A DNA stretch of 64,000 nt from Roseiarcus sp963767245 (GTDB taxonomy: Bacteria; Pseudomonadota; Alphaproteobacteria; Rhizobiales; Beijerinckiaceae), in contig CAVYDG010000024.1 of NCBI GenBank assembly GCA_963767245.1, forward strand, positions 186,001 to 250,000, written 5' to 3'. A program made the position numbers and the translations under genes. The notes beneath the pieces are model-generated. The model was not told where the DNA came from, did not search any database, and saw only the letters and a program-made list of their open reading frames with translations. Shown in pieces: positions 8,897 through 16,631 of the stretch (positions within the stretch are counted from its first letter, which is position 1; each line of letters begins with the position of its first letter).

Positions 8897-8929
8897 GCGG
8901 CGCCGGGAGGCTCCGCGCCGCGAGTTTTT
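8897..8929 (+). promoter_or_regulatory. Terminator-like hairpin in the secE-nusG leader
   Basis: GCGGCGC (8897-8903) pairs with GCGCCGC (8915-8921) over an 11-base loop, and after GAG comes a run of five T (8925-8929). This is a textbook intrinsic terminator shape, yet it lies between the predicted promoter and the secE start, so it could act as an attenuator of secE-nusG. It could equally be a second insulating terminator if the real promoter lies after it, in the remaining 60 bases. Confidence 0.5.
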
Positions 8930-8989
8930 CTGGCTCAAGCCGCCGCCGCCAGCCGCGCCGGAAGCCCCACAGCCCTTAATCGACGAGCA

Positions 8990-9187
8990 ATGACCAACCC
9001 GTTCGAGTTCATTCAGCAAGTCCGCGCCGAGGCCGCCAAAGTGGTCTGGCCGACCAGACGCGAGACCCTGATCACCACCGGGCTCGTGCTGGCGCTGGTC
9101 GTGCTAACGAGCGTGTTCTTCGTCGTCGTCGATCAGGTGCTGCGCCAGGTCGTCTCGCTGGTGCTGGGTTTTGGCCGCGGCGGCTAG
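8990..9187 (+). CDS. secE: Preprotein translocase subunit SecE
   Basis: A 65-residue single-span inner-membrane protein. The amphipathic N-terminal helix carries FIQQVRAEAAKVVWPTRRET, the conserved SecE signature with KVVWPTR, followed by one transmembrane segment (about residues 28-50, TTGLVLALVVLTSVFFVVVD). It clamps the SecY halves in the SecYEG channel. The length is normal for short alphaproteobacterial SecE. nusG follows after 50 bases, as in most bacteria. The tRNA-Trp gene that often precedes secE in this class is absent. Confidence 0.97.
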   Translation: MTNPFEFIQQVRAEAAKVVWPTRRETLITTGLVLALVVLTSVFFVVVDQVLRQVVSLVLGFGRGG

Positions 9188-9237
9188 ATGTCGTTCATTG
9201 GACGCGAGGCTTAAGAATTGATGCGGAACGCCTTAAC

Positions 9238-9768
9238 ATGAACATGCGCTGGTATATTGTCCACGCTTACTCCAACTTCGAGAAGAAGGTCGCCGAATCG
9301 ATCCGCGAACAGGCGAGCCAGCGCGGCCTTGCCGAGAAGTTCGAAGAAATCCTGGTGCCGACCGAGCAGGTCGTGGAAGTGCGCCGCGGGCGCAAGATAA
9401 ACTCGGAGCGGAAGTTCTTCCCCGGCTATGTGCTGGTCAAATGCGACCTCACCGACGAGGTCTACCACCTGATCAAGAACACGCCCAAGGTGACCGGATT
9501 TCTCGGCGCCGACAAGAAACCGATGCCGATCCCCGATATCGAGGCCGATCGGATCAAGGGGCAGGTCGCCGACGGGGTCGAGCGGCCGAAGGCGGCGATC
9601 CGGTTCGAGATCGGCGAAAACGTGCGCGTCGCCGACGGGCCGTTCGCCTCATTCAACGGCGTCGTCGAGGAAGTCGATGAATCGCGTTCGCGGGTCAAGG
9701 TCGCCGTGTCGATCTTCGGCCGGGCGACGCCGGTCGATCTCGAATTCGGCCAGGTCGAAAAGGTCTGA
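9238..9768 (+). CDS. nusG: Transcription termination/antitermination protein NusG
   Basis: A 176-residue NusG with the NGN domain at about residues 3-105 (MRWYIVHAYSNFEKKVAESI, then KINSERKFFPGYVLVKCDL, the RNA-polymerase-contacting stretch). The C-terminal KOW domain is at about 125-172 (IGENVRVADGPFASFNG-VVEEVD). It binds RNA polymerase and links it to Rho or to ribosomal protein S10. ATG 9244 is the alternative start two codons in. Unusually, the rplK-rplA-rplJL-rpoBC run that normally follows nusG is not here; about 490 non-coding bases and msrP come next. Confidence 0.97.
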   Translation: MNMRWYIVHAYSNFEKKVAESIREQASQRGLAEKFEEILVPTEQVVEVRRGRKINSERKFFPGYVLVKCDLTDEVYHLIKNTPKVTGFLGADKKPMPIPDIEADRIKGQVADGVERPKAAIRFEIGENVRVADGPFASFNGVVEEVDESRSRVKVAVSIFGRATPVDLEFGQVEKV

Positions 9769-10255
9769 GCGGCTCTCTGATTCCGTCCGCCGTCGACATT
9801 CAGCAGCGCCCCAGCGTCGTATTGGAGCGCAAGCTATCGGACGCGACCATCGGTCGCCGGTTTTTTCGCAACAATCGCTTCCGAAAAGTCGAAACCCGTG
9901 GTAGGCTTAGCGCCATAACGGGAGCCATGGACTTCCGGCGGCGGCGAACCGACGAAATCGGCGGCGACTGCTGCGCGCCCGTCGGCGCAAGATATTGAAA
10001 ACGCTCCTTTCGTCGAAGACCTTCGCTCGCGCGGCGGTTGGATTTTGTTGCGGGGGAGTTGGATTTCGTTGCGGTGGGCTTGGAATTTGTTGCGCTGGCT
10101 TTCGAATTCCATTCACGGGATTTGGAAAAGCTTTCGGGCGCAGCGGGTCCGAAGCCGGTCAATTCGGTGGTAACATTCGGACCGGTCCATCGAATTGAGA
10201 ACGCCGGCGGATCAGGTTTCCGGCGCCGCCGTATAGGCATCGCGAGGAGTGGGTC
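9769..10255. other. Intergenic region between nusG and msrP
   Basis: About 490 bases without a gene I would defend. The reading frames that cross it (plus 10038-10469, minus 9800-10759 and 9834-10112) are products of an in-frame 21-base repeat and overlap msrP on both strands. Apart from the repeat at 10038-10100 I see no terminator with a T run and no tRNA. Confidence 0.5.
10038..10100. repeat. Three tandem 21-base repeats
   Basis: Units start at 10038, 10059 and 10080. Each reads TTGGA(T/A)TT(T/C)GTTGCG followed by a variable GC-rich end, and two more degenerate copies follow to about 10142. A 21-base period keeps frame, so each strand shows seven-residue repeats (for example LDFVAVG on plus and RNEIQ-type on minus). 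Confidence 0.75.
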
Positions 10256-11203
10256 ATGCATTACCACCGTCGAGAGGGCTGGGAGATCCCGGCGAGTTCG
10301 GCGACGCCCGAAGCGCTCTTCCTCGATCGCCGCTCGGTTCTCGCCGGTCTTGGCGCGAGCGGCGCGCTCGCTGCATGGGCGGGCCGGGCGCGGGCCGAGG
10401 ACGCCGATCCGTCGGCCGCGCTCTATCCCGCCAAGCGCGACGAAGCCTACACGCTGGATCGCGAAGTGACGCCGGAGAAATTCAATCTCAGCTACAACAA
10501 TTTTTATGAGTTCAGCACCAACAAGCGGCTCGACGCGAGCGGTTTGAGGACCCGTCCGTGGACGGTCAAGCTCGACGGCATGGTCGAGAAAGAGCGGACC
10601 GTCGACATCGATGCGCTGATCAAGACCATCGGGCTCGAGGAGCGTCTCTATCGCCATCGCTGTGTCGAAGCCTGGTCGATGGCGATCCCCTGGACCGGCT
10701 TCCCGCTGCGCAAGCTCGTCGATTTCGCCCGCCCGCTGTCTTCCGCCAAATACGTGCAATTCGAGACCTTCCTCGACAAGAAAATGGCGCCCGGGCAGCG
10801 CTCATTCATGCCCTGGCCATATATCGAAGGATTGACGATGGCCGAGGCCCAAAACGACCTCGCCTTCATCGCCACCGGCGCCTATGGCAAGCCGCTGGCC
10901 AAGGTCCAGGGCGCCCCGATCCAACTCGCGTGCCCGTGGAAATACGGATTCAAGTCGATCAAGTCGATTGTCAGGGTGTCGTTCGTCGACAAGAGGCCGC
11001 AGACCTTCTGGCAGACCCTGGGGCCGGACGAATACGGCTTCTGGGCCAACGTCAATCCGGAGGTCTCCCACCCGCGCTGGAGCCAGGCGCGCGAGAACTT
11101 TCTCAACGACAATTCCCAACGTCCGACTCTCCTGTTCAACGGTTATGGCGAACAGGTCGCCTCGCTCTATAAGGGCCTCGACAAAGAGCCGCTCTATATG
11201 TGA
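10256..11203 (+). CDS. msrP: Protein-methionine-sulfoxide reductase catalytic subunit MsrP (YedY)
   Basis: A 315-residue periplasmic molybdoenzyme that repairs oxidised methionine in envelope proteins. A twin-arginine signal (DRRSVLAGLG, Arg25-Arg26) with likely cleavage after ARA at about residue 47 sends the folded, molybdopterin-loaded protein through Tat. The Mo-ligand cysteine is Cys136 in HRCVEAWSMAIPWTGFPL. The GVSFVDKRPQTFW-like and GPDEYGFWANVNPEVSHPRWSQA blocks are typical of the family. Its heme-membrane partner MsrQ (YedZ) normally lies directly downstream but is missing here. MoaD and MoaE at 23-24 kb make the cofactor. Confidence 0.95.
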   Translation: MHYHRREGWEIPASSATPEALFLDRRSVLAGLGASGALAAWAGRARAEDADPSAALYPAKRDEAYTLDREVTPEKFNLSYNNFYEFSTNKRLDASGLRTRPWTVKLDGMVEKERTVDIDALIKTIGLEERLYRHRCVEAWSMAIPWTGFPLRKLVDFARPLSSAKYVQFETFLDKKMAPGQRSFMPWPYIEGLTMAEAQNDLAFIATGAYGKPLAKVQGAPIQLACPWKYGFKSIKSIVRVSFVDKRPQTFWQTLGPDEYGFWANVNPEVSHPRWSQARENFLNDNSQRPTLLFNGYGEQVASLYKGLDKEPLYM

Positions 11204-11397
11204 TCGTTTTGTCGGCCCGCGTAAGTGATCGGAAGGGACGCAGTTTCCGGCTTTTGGCCTACTTTCCGCCGGTAGCGGATGTCGCGCTGACGCGAACCCC
11301 TTAGCGTCTCTGCCTTGCGAAAATCGGCGATCTATGCATATTCCGCGGCGGTTCACGGAAACCGCGGGGGCTTCAGCAACTGGCGGAAAGGGGCGAG

Positions 11398-12026
11398 ATG
11401 ACGCGTGTTTCCGATCCGCCTTCTGCGCCCCTCCCCGCGCGGAAGGAGAGCAGAGCCCTGGCGTTCGGCCTCTCCGTGATCGACCCTCGCGCGTGGTCCC
11501 AATTGTTGCGCATCGTCCACTACTACAATTACAGCCATGTCCGTCCTCGACGGTTGGCGGACATAGGACCCGGCGTCCGGATGGCGCCAATGTATCGCTG
11601 GCCAATGGCGAGCGGATCAGGATTGGCGCCTTTTCGCACATCGGCGCCCGCTGCTCGATTTGGGCCGGGGATTCGGTCGGCCGGGTCACGCTCGGGCGCC
11701 ACGTTTTGTTGGGACCCGAGGTCTTCATCACCGCATCGAACTACCGGACCGAGCCGGGAACGCCGGTCATGGACCAGCCCAAGGTCGAGCGCGACGTGGT
11801 GGTCGGCGACGACGTCTGGCTGGGCGCCCGGGTCATGGTTGTCGCCGGCGTCGAGATCGGAGACGGGTGCATCATCGGCGCCAGCTCGGTGGTCACCCGG
11901 TCGCTCCCCTCCGGTTCGATCGCGGTCGGGAACCCGGCGCGCGTCATCGGCCACAGGGGGGATCCGAAGGCCGAGGCGGGGGTCCGAGATGCGGATGTCC
12001 TGTTGAGCGCCTCCGGAGCGAGGTGA
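11398..12026 (+). pseudogene. Left-handed beta-helix (hexapeptide) acyltransferase, one frameshift
   Basis: The N-terminal part is read from ATG 11398: MTRVSDPPSAPL, then SQLLRIVHYYNYSHVRPRRL and GPGVRMAP. One missing base near 11586-11590 shifts it into the frame that continues NVSLANGERIRIGAFSHIG. That frame carries hexapeptide turns (VGDDVWLGARVMVVAGVEIG, DGCIIGASSVVTRSLP) and GNPARVIG at the end, the standard LbH acetyl/acyltransferase fold. The joined protein of about 209 residues matches the family size. It probably O-acylates a sugar using acetyl-CoA or an acyl donor. The next gene is an acyl carrier protein, then two glycosyltransferases, so a surface-glycan role is likely. The break may be a sequencing error. 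Confidence 0.78.
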
Positions 12027-12087
12027 CGGCTGGCTGGTCCGGCTGTGCTTGTCGACAAGAAATCTCATAGATGCGGAGGCGGAGCGA

Positions 12088-12327
12088 ATGACGGTAAGGG
12101 ACCGGGTATACAGCGCGTTCAAAGAGAGTTTCGACCTCGACGACGAGACCAATACGTCAGAGCTTGTCTATCAAGCCTACCCTGCTTGGACGTCGATCGG
12201 TCATATGATCCTGGTCGCCGCGCTTAAATCCGAATTCGATACGATGTTGGAGACGGACGACATTCTCGAAATGAGCAATTTCGACAAAACTGTCTCGATC
12301 ATGAGCAAATACGCCAATGACGCCTGA
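12088..12327 (+). CDS. Acyl carrier protein-like protein in a glycan locus
   Basis: A 79-residue four-helix ACP-type protein read from ATG 12088 (MTVRDRVYSAFKESFDLDDETN); a TTG at 12049 would add 13 residues. The phosphopantetheine serine is in WTSIGHMILVAALKSEFD, which corresponds to the DSLGHM motif of ACPs but with Trp-Thr in place of the usual Asp before Ser. The C-terminal part LETDDILEMSNFDKTVSIM matches ACP helix III/IV. It does not sit with fatty-acid synthesis genes but between a hexapeptide acyltransferase and two GT2 genes. It may carry the acyl group for glycan modification, which is inference. Confidence 0.82.
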   Translation: MTVRDRVYSAFKESFDLDDETNTSELVYQAYPAWTSIGHMILVAALKSEFDTMLETDDILEMSNFDKTVSIMSKYANDA

Positions 12328-12417
12328 GGCCAAGCAAAATGCTGCAGAACCAAAGCAGCGGCGTGTTTTCCTTTCCTTCGGGCCGGGGAGACGTGACGAT
12401 GAGGGCCGGAGTCTGTC

Positions 12418-13350
12418 ATGACGCTCGGTGAGACCGAACGCGCCGCCTCGCAAGAGGCGGCCAGCCGGCCGGCAAGCGTCGGCGTCGTGTCGGTGATCGT
12501 GCCGCATCTCGACGACTACGACAACCTCGACGCATGTTTAACACTGCTTGCCGGGCAGAGCTTTCCGCACGGTCGAACGGAAATCATGGTTGCCGATAAC
12601 GGCAGTTCGCGCGGCCTTGAGGCGGTGCGTCAACTCGTCGGAACTCGTGGCCGGGTCATCGAGGTCGCCGAACGCGGCGCCGGACCGGCCCGCAATGCGG
12701 GGGTTCGCGCATCGCGAGGCGAGGCGATCGCATTCATCGACAGCGACTGCCTGCCCGACCGGCGCTGGCTCGAAGAGGGCCTCGCCGAGCTGCGGTCGGC
12801 GGATTTCGTCGGCGGCCGGGTCGACGTCCTGGTCGACGATCCGCGGCGGATGACCGCGGCCGAAGCATTCGAGAGCGTCTTCGCCTTTCGGAACGAGCGC
12901 TACGTCAACGACTTCAATTTCACCGTCACCGCATCGATGTTCGTATGGCGCTCCGTTTTCGATGCGGTCGGCGATTTCGACAACGGAGTGCCGGAAGATC
13001 TGGATTGGTGCCGCCGAGCGCGGGTCAAGAATTATCGCATCGGTTTTTCATCAAAATCGATCGTCCAGCATCCCGCCCGCCGGACAATGCCGGAGCTGAA
13101 ACGCAAAACCCGGCGGCTGACGCTTGAGTGGTGCGAAGCGGCCCGGCGCGACGGCAAGGGGCCAATGTTCATGCTGGCTCGCCAGTGGGCGATGTTGTTG
13201 TCGACCCCTGCGCATTCGATTATCGCGTTGGCCTCGAAGCGTCTGAGCGGGATGAGAAACCGTTTGCTGGCGATCAGCGCCTTGGCGCAAATCCGGGCCT
13301 ATCGGTTTGCGGTCGCGCATCGGGTCGTCCTGGGCTCGGTTGGGGAGTGA
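12418..13350 (+). CDS. Family 2 glycosyltransferase
   Basis: A 310-residue GT-A enzyme. VGVVSVIVPHLDDYDNLDACL begins the Rossmann-like domain, MVADNGSS supplies the first acidic site, and GEAIAFIDSDCLPDRRW carries the DSD metal motif. VPEDLDWCRRA is the late acidic/EDxDWCRR motif of these enzymes. The C-terminal part has one or two weakly hydrophobic helices. A GGAG eight bases before the ATG supports the start. The next glycosyltransferase starts seven bases after its stop, so they are co-transcribed. The transferred sugar is unknown. Confidence 0.9.
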   Translation: MTLGETERAASQEAASRPASVGVVSVIVPHLDDYDNLDACLTLLAGQSFPHGRTEIMVADNGSSRGLEAVRQLVGTRGRVIEVAERGAGPARNAGVRASRGEAIAFIDSDCLPDRRWLEEGLAELRSADFVGGRVDVLVDDPRRMTAAEAFESVFAFRNERYVNDFNFTVTASMFVWRSVFDAVGDFDNGVPEDLDWCRRARVKNYRIGFSSKSIVQHPARRTMPELKRKTRRLTLEWCEAARRDGKGPMFMLARQWAMLLSTPAHSIIALASKRLSGMRNRLLAISALAQIRAYRFAVAHRVVLGSVGE

Positions 13351-13357
13351 CGCCCGC

Positions 13358-14389
13358 ATGGCGGCCGGTTTCGAGGTTCCGATAATCATCGTGGGGTTTG
13401 GGCATTCCGACGATATCGTCAAATGCCTGAAGGCGGTTGCAATCCAGCGCCGCTGCCCGAAATTCGAAGTTTTCATTTGCGAAAACGGCGGCCCGGCTGC
13501 CTACGACGCGCTCATCGAGACGCTCACGGAAAAGGGCGCCCCGTGCGATGGAGGCGTCGAACCCCTCGATCCCGCGTCGAACGAGTTCGTGCGGGCATGT
13601 CGGCTACTGCTCGCCGGGGGGGCAGCGGGTGTGACGATCGGCGAAGCGCGGGACAATGGCGGTTACGCCGGGGGGATCAACGCCTGGGTCAGGCCATTGC
13701 TCGCCGACCCAGGCTGGACCGCGGTCTGGATTCTCAATCCGGACACCTGGCCTGAGCCCGATGCGCTGGCGGAGCTCGTCGCCTATGCCGCGAAGCGAGG
13801 CAAGGGCATGGTCGGAAGCCGTCTGATGTTCCCCGATCGATCCGACATCGCCTCGTCCCGGGGCCTGAAATGGAACAAGCTCACCGCCAGGCTGATCGGC
13901 GTCGACATCTTCGCTCCGGTGTCGCCGGAGCCCGACCCCGAGGACGTCGAACGGCGAATGGACTCCCCCACCGGCCCGTCAATGTACGTCACCAGAACAT
14001 GCATCGAGAAGATCGGGCTCATGGACGAATCCTTTTTTCTCTATTGGGAGGAAGTCGATTGGGCGGTCCGCGCCAAGACCACATGCGGGGTCGGCTACGC
14101 CCACAAGTCGGTAATTCCCAACGTTATGGGCACGACGACCGGCTCAGCCGGGAGTCGCGCCAAACGGTCGGCCTTTTCGGTCTATCTCGGCCACCGAAAT
14201 CAGCTTCACTTCGTCCGCCGCCATCATCCTCGCTGGTTTCTGTGGACCCTGATCGTGACGTTCATCAGAAGCGCGGAATACCTGGCGGTCGGATCAACCC
14301 GCAATTTCGCCGCCGCGGTTCGGGGTCTGATCGCCGGCCTGCGAGGCGAAAAAGGCCGCCCGCAGATGGCGCCGACCCGGGCGCCTTGA
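13358..14389 (+). CDS. Family 2 glycosyltransferase (rhamnosyltransferase-like)
   Basis: A 343-residue GT2 protein from ATG 13358 (MAAGFEVPIIIVGFGHSDDI), seven bases after the previous stop. FICENGG is the first acidic motif; NGGYAGGINAWVRPLL and WILNPDTWPEPDAL match the NxGFAGGxN / LNPD pattern of rhamnosyltransferase-type GT2 enzymes. The stretch FFLYWEEVDWAVRAK is the ED(x)D-W-C/R acceptor-site motif. The C-terminal region ends in a basic hydrophobic helix (WFLWTLIVTFIRSAEYL) that may sit on the membrane. It closes the acyltransferase-ACP-GT2-GT2 cassette and converges with lysR. Confidence 0.9.
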   Translation: MAAGFEVPIIIVGFGHSDDIVKCLKAVAIQRRCPKFEVFICENGGPAAYDALIETLTEKGAPCDGGVEPLDPASNEFVRACRLLLAGGAAGVTIGEARDNGGYAGGINAWVRPLLADPGWTAVWILNPDTWPEPDALAELVAYAAKRGKGMVGSRLMFPDRSDIASSRGLKWNKLTARLIGVDIFAPVSPEPDPEDVERRMDSPTGPSMYVTRTCIEKIGLMDESFFLYWEEVDWAVRAKTTCGVGYAHKSVIPNVMGTTTGSAGSRAKRSAFSVYLGHRNQLHFVRRHHPRWFLWTLIVTFIRSAEYLAVGSTRNFAAAVRGLIAGLRGEKGRPQMAPTRAP

Positions 14390-14410
14390 ACTCAGGCGCC
14401 GCTGCCGCCC

Positions 14411-15305
14411 TCAGTACCGCCAGCGCTGCGCCGAGGTGACAAGGAAGTCGCGAAAAGCCTGGACCCGCGCGACATTCTTGAGTTCCTCCGTATAGACGAG
14501 AAAGCAGTCCATCTCCGGCATGTCGGCCTGCGGCAGCAGGCGGACGAGCCCCGAATTCCGGCTGCACGCAATAGTCGGGCAATACGGCGATTCCGACCCC
14601 GTGCTCGACCGCGTAAGTCATTGCCGCGAGATTGTTGACGGTAATCTGCGGCGTGCGAGGAGTCTTCGGGTCGCGCCCGAGGCTCAAAAGCGAGTTGAGG
14701 TTGTAAAGCAGATGGGTCGCCGTCGGCGCGCCGAAGGCGACCAGATGATGCTGGTCGAGATCTTCGACCTTGCGGGGTTGCGGGTGCTTTCTGAGATAGT
14801 CGGCCGAGGCGTAGGCGTGGAAATGCACGGTGAACAGCCGGCGCCGGATCAAGTCGGGCTGGCTCGGATCGCGCAGGCGCAACGCGACGTCCGCTTCCCG
14901 CATCCCAAGATCGAGGTCGTCGTCCGACAACAGCAATTGCAGCTTGATTTCCGGGTAGAGATCGACGAACTCGCCAAGCCGCGGGGCGAGCCAATTGGCC
15001 CCGAGGCCCAGAGTGGTCGTGACCCGCAATTCGCCGTGCGGCTTCTCGCGGCTGTCGATGAGCCGGCTGCGCACGGCGTCGAGCTTGAGCACCACGTCGC
15101 GCACCGCGCCGAGCAGCATTTCGCCCTGCTCGGTCAGAATGAGCCCGCGCGCGTGGCGATGAAACAACGGCGCGCCGAGGTCGGTCTCCAGCGCTCCGAC
15201 CTGGCGGCTGACCGCGGACTGGCTTAAGCCCAGCGTCTCGCCGGCATGCGTGAACGACCCCGCGTCGGCGGCGGCCTGAAACACGCGCAGCTTGTCCCAA
15301 TCCAT
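14411..15305 (-). pseudogene. LysR-family transcriptional regulator, one frameshift near the C-terminus
   Basis: Read from ATG 15305 (MDWDKLRVFQAAADAGSFTHAGE), with the winged-HTH at residues 1-60 (LGLSQSAVSRQVGALETDLG) and the substrate-binding domain after about 90. The frame is good to AVLPDYCVQPEF. Removing one base near 14553-14561 gives PNSGLVRLLPQADMPEMDC, FLVYTEELKNVARVQAF and RDFLVTSAQRWRY with a stop at 14411, exactly the usual LysR ending. The full length is then about 297 residues. It sits 70 bases downstream of trxB on the same strand, a pairing I know from other Rhizobiales. The break is probably an error, because sequence on both sides is well conserved. Confidence 0.8.
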
Positions 15306-15375
15306 AGGCGTTTCCCCGGCCGCGTCCGGCACATTGATCTGTCGCTGTTGCGCTCGGCTTGACGCCGGCGCCCGC

Positions 15376-16347
15376 TTATTCGGCCGCCGCGCGTCTCGGT
15401 TCTTGCGCCGCGAGCCAGCGCTCGGCCTCGAGCGCGGCCATGCATCCCAGTCCCGCGGCGGTGACCGCCTGGCGGAACACGTCGTCGGCGACATCGCCGG
15501 CGGCGAAAACTCCCTCGACGCTGGTGGCCGTCGAGCCGGGCGCCGTCTGAACGTAGCCGTTCAACTTCAGTTCGACTTGTCCGCGCACCAACTCGCTCGC
15601 CGGCTCGTGCCCGATGGCGACGAAGACGCCGTCGACCGTGAGATCGTCGAGCGCGCCGGTTACGACATTCCTGACCCTGACTCCGGTCACACCGAGCGGC
15701 GTCCCTTCACCGAGGATGGCCTCGACGACAGTGTGCCAGCGGATCGAGACATTGTGGCGCGACGCCAGACGCTCGCGCAGGATTTTCTCCGCGCGGAAGG
15801 AATCGCGGCGATGCAGCACGGTGACATGGGCGGCGATGTTGGAAAGATGCAGCGCCTCCTCAACCGCCGTGTTGCCGCCGCCGACGACCACCACCGACTT
15901 GCCGCGGAAGAAGAACCCGTCGCAGGTCGCGCAGGCCGAGACGCCGAAGCCCTTAAACGCGTCTTCGCTCGCGAGGCCAAGCCATTTGGCTTTCGCGCCG
16001 GTCGCCAGGACGACCGCCTCGGCGGCGAGCGTTCGGCCGCTGTCGCAGCGGACGATGAACGGCCGCCGTCCGAGTTCGAGCGCCGTCACATGTTCGCCTT
16101 CGACCCGCGCGCCCACATGCTCGGCCTGGGCCCGCATCTGCTCCATCAGCCACGGCCCCTGGATCGGCTCGGCGAATCCGGGATAATTCTCGACGTCGGT
16201 CGTCGTCATCAATTGTCCGCCTGCCTCGAAGCCCGTCAGCACGAGCGGCTTCAGAAGGGCGCGCGCGGCATAAATCGCCGCCGTGTAGGCGGCAGGCCCC
16301 GAGCCGATAATGACGATGCGCTCGGCCGCAATCCTGGACGAAGACAA
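15376..16347 (-). CDS. trxB: Thioredoxin-disulfide reductase
   Basis: A flavoprotein of about 323 residues that passes electrons from NADPH to thioredoxin. The FAD-binding IVIIGSGPAAYTAAIYAAR is at the N-terminus, the redox-active CATC lies within SACATCDGFFFRG, the NADPH site is VVVVGGGNTAVEEAL, and the closing FAD motif is VFAAGDVADDVFRQAVTAAG. There is no ATG before the FAD motif. TTG at 16347 is preferred because a GGGGG tract lies six bases upstream; TTG 16359 is the longer alternative. lysR follows 70 bases downstream. Confidence 0.95.
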   Translation of the reverse strand: MSSSRIAAERIVIIGSGPAAYTAAIYAARALLKPLVLTGFEAGGQLMTTTDVENYPGFAEPIQGPWLMEQMRAQAEHVGARVEGEHVTALELGRRPFIVRCDSGRTLAAEAVVLATGAKAKWLGLASEDAFKGFGVSACATCDGFFFRGKSVVVVGGGNTAVEEALHLSNIAAHVTVLHRRDSFRAEKILRERLASRHNVSIRWHTVVEAILGEGTPLGVTGVRVRNVVTGALDDLTVDGVFVAIGHEPASELVRGQVELKLNGYVQTAPGSTATSVEGVFAAGDVADDVFRQAVTAAGLGCMAALEAERWLAAQEPRRAAAE

Positions 16348-16631
16348 TTTGACCCCCAAATCTGGGTGCTGCTCCGCTGGCCCGGTCGCCGGGTCGGCAA
16401 ATCCTCGCCCTTATATGGGGGTGAAAGTTCCACGACAACGGGCGCCGGGGCCAGCAGGAAAACCGCAACCGGAACCGCTGCTCTCGACCACGAGGCGGTC
16501 ATTGCACGCATACTGGCGCCAAGGTCGCAAGCGCGCTATCGCCACGCTCAGGATCGACATAGGTCGGCGATTCCCAACTGAGCTCGATCTCAATGGCGGC
16601 CGGAGCGCAATTCTCCGAGCAGGTCGGACAA

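Noticed and set aside
8499..8993. 164-codon plus frame ending inside secE
   Set aside because: It crosses the promoter and hairpins of the secE leader and overlaps the secE start; composition is not protein-like.
9800..10759. 319-codon minus frame across the nusG-msrP gap
   Set aside because: It overlaps half of msrP antisense, and its repeat-like part comes from the 21-base DNA repeat; no domain seen.
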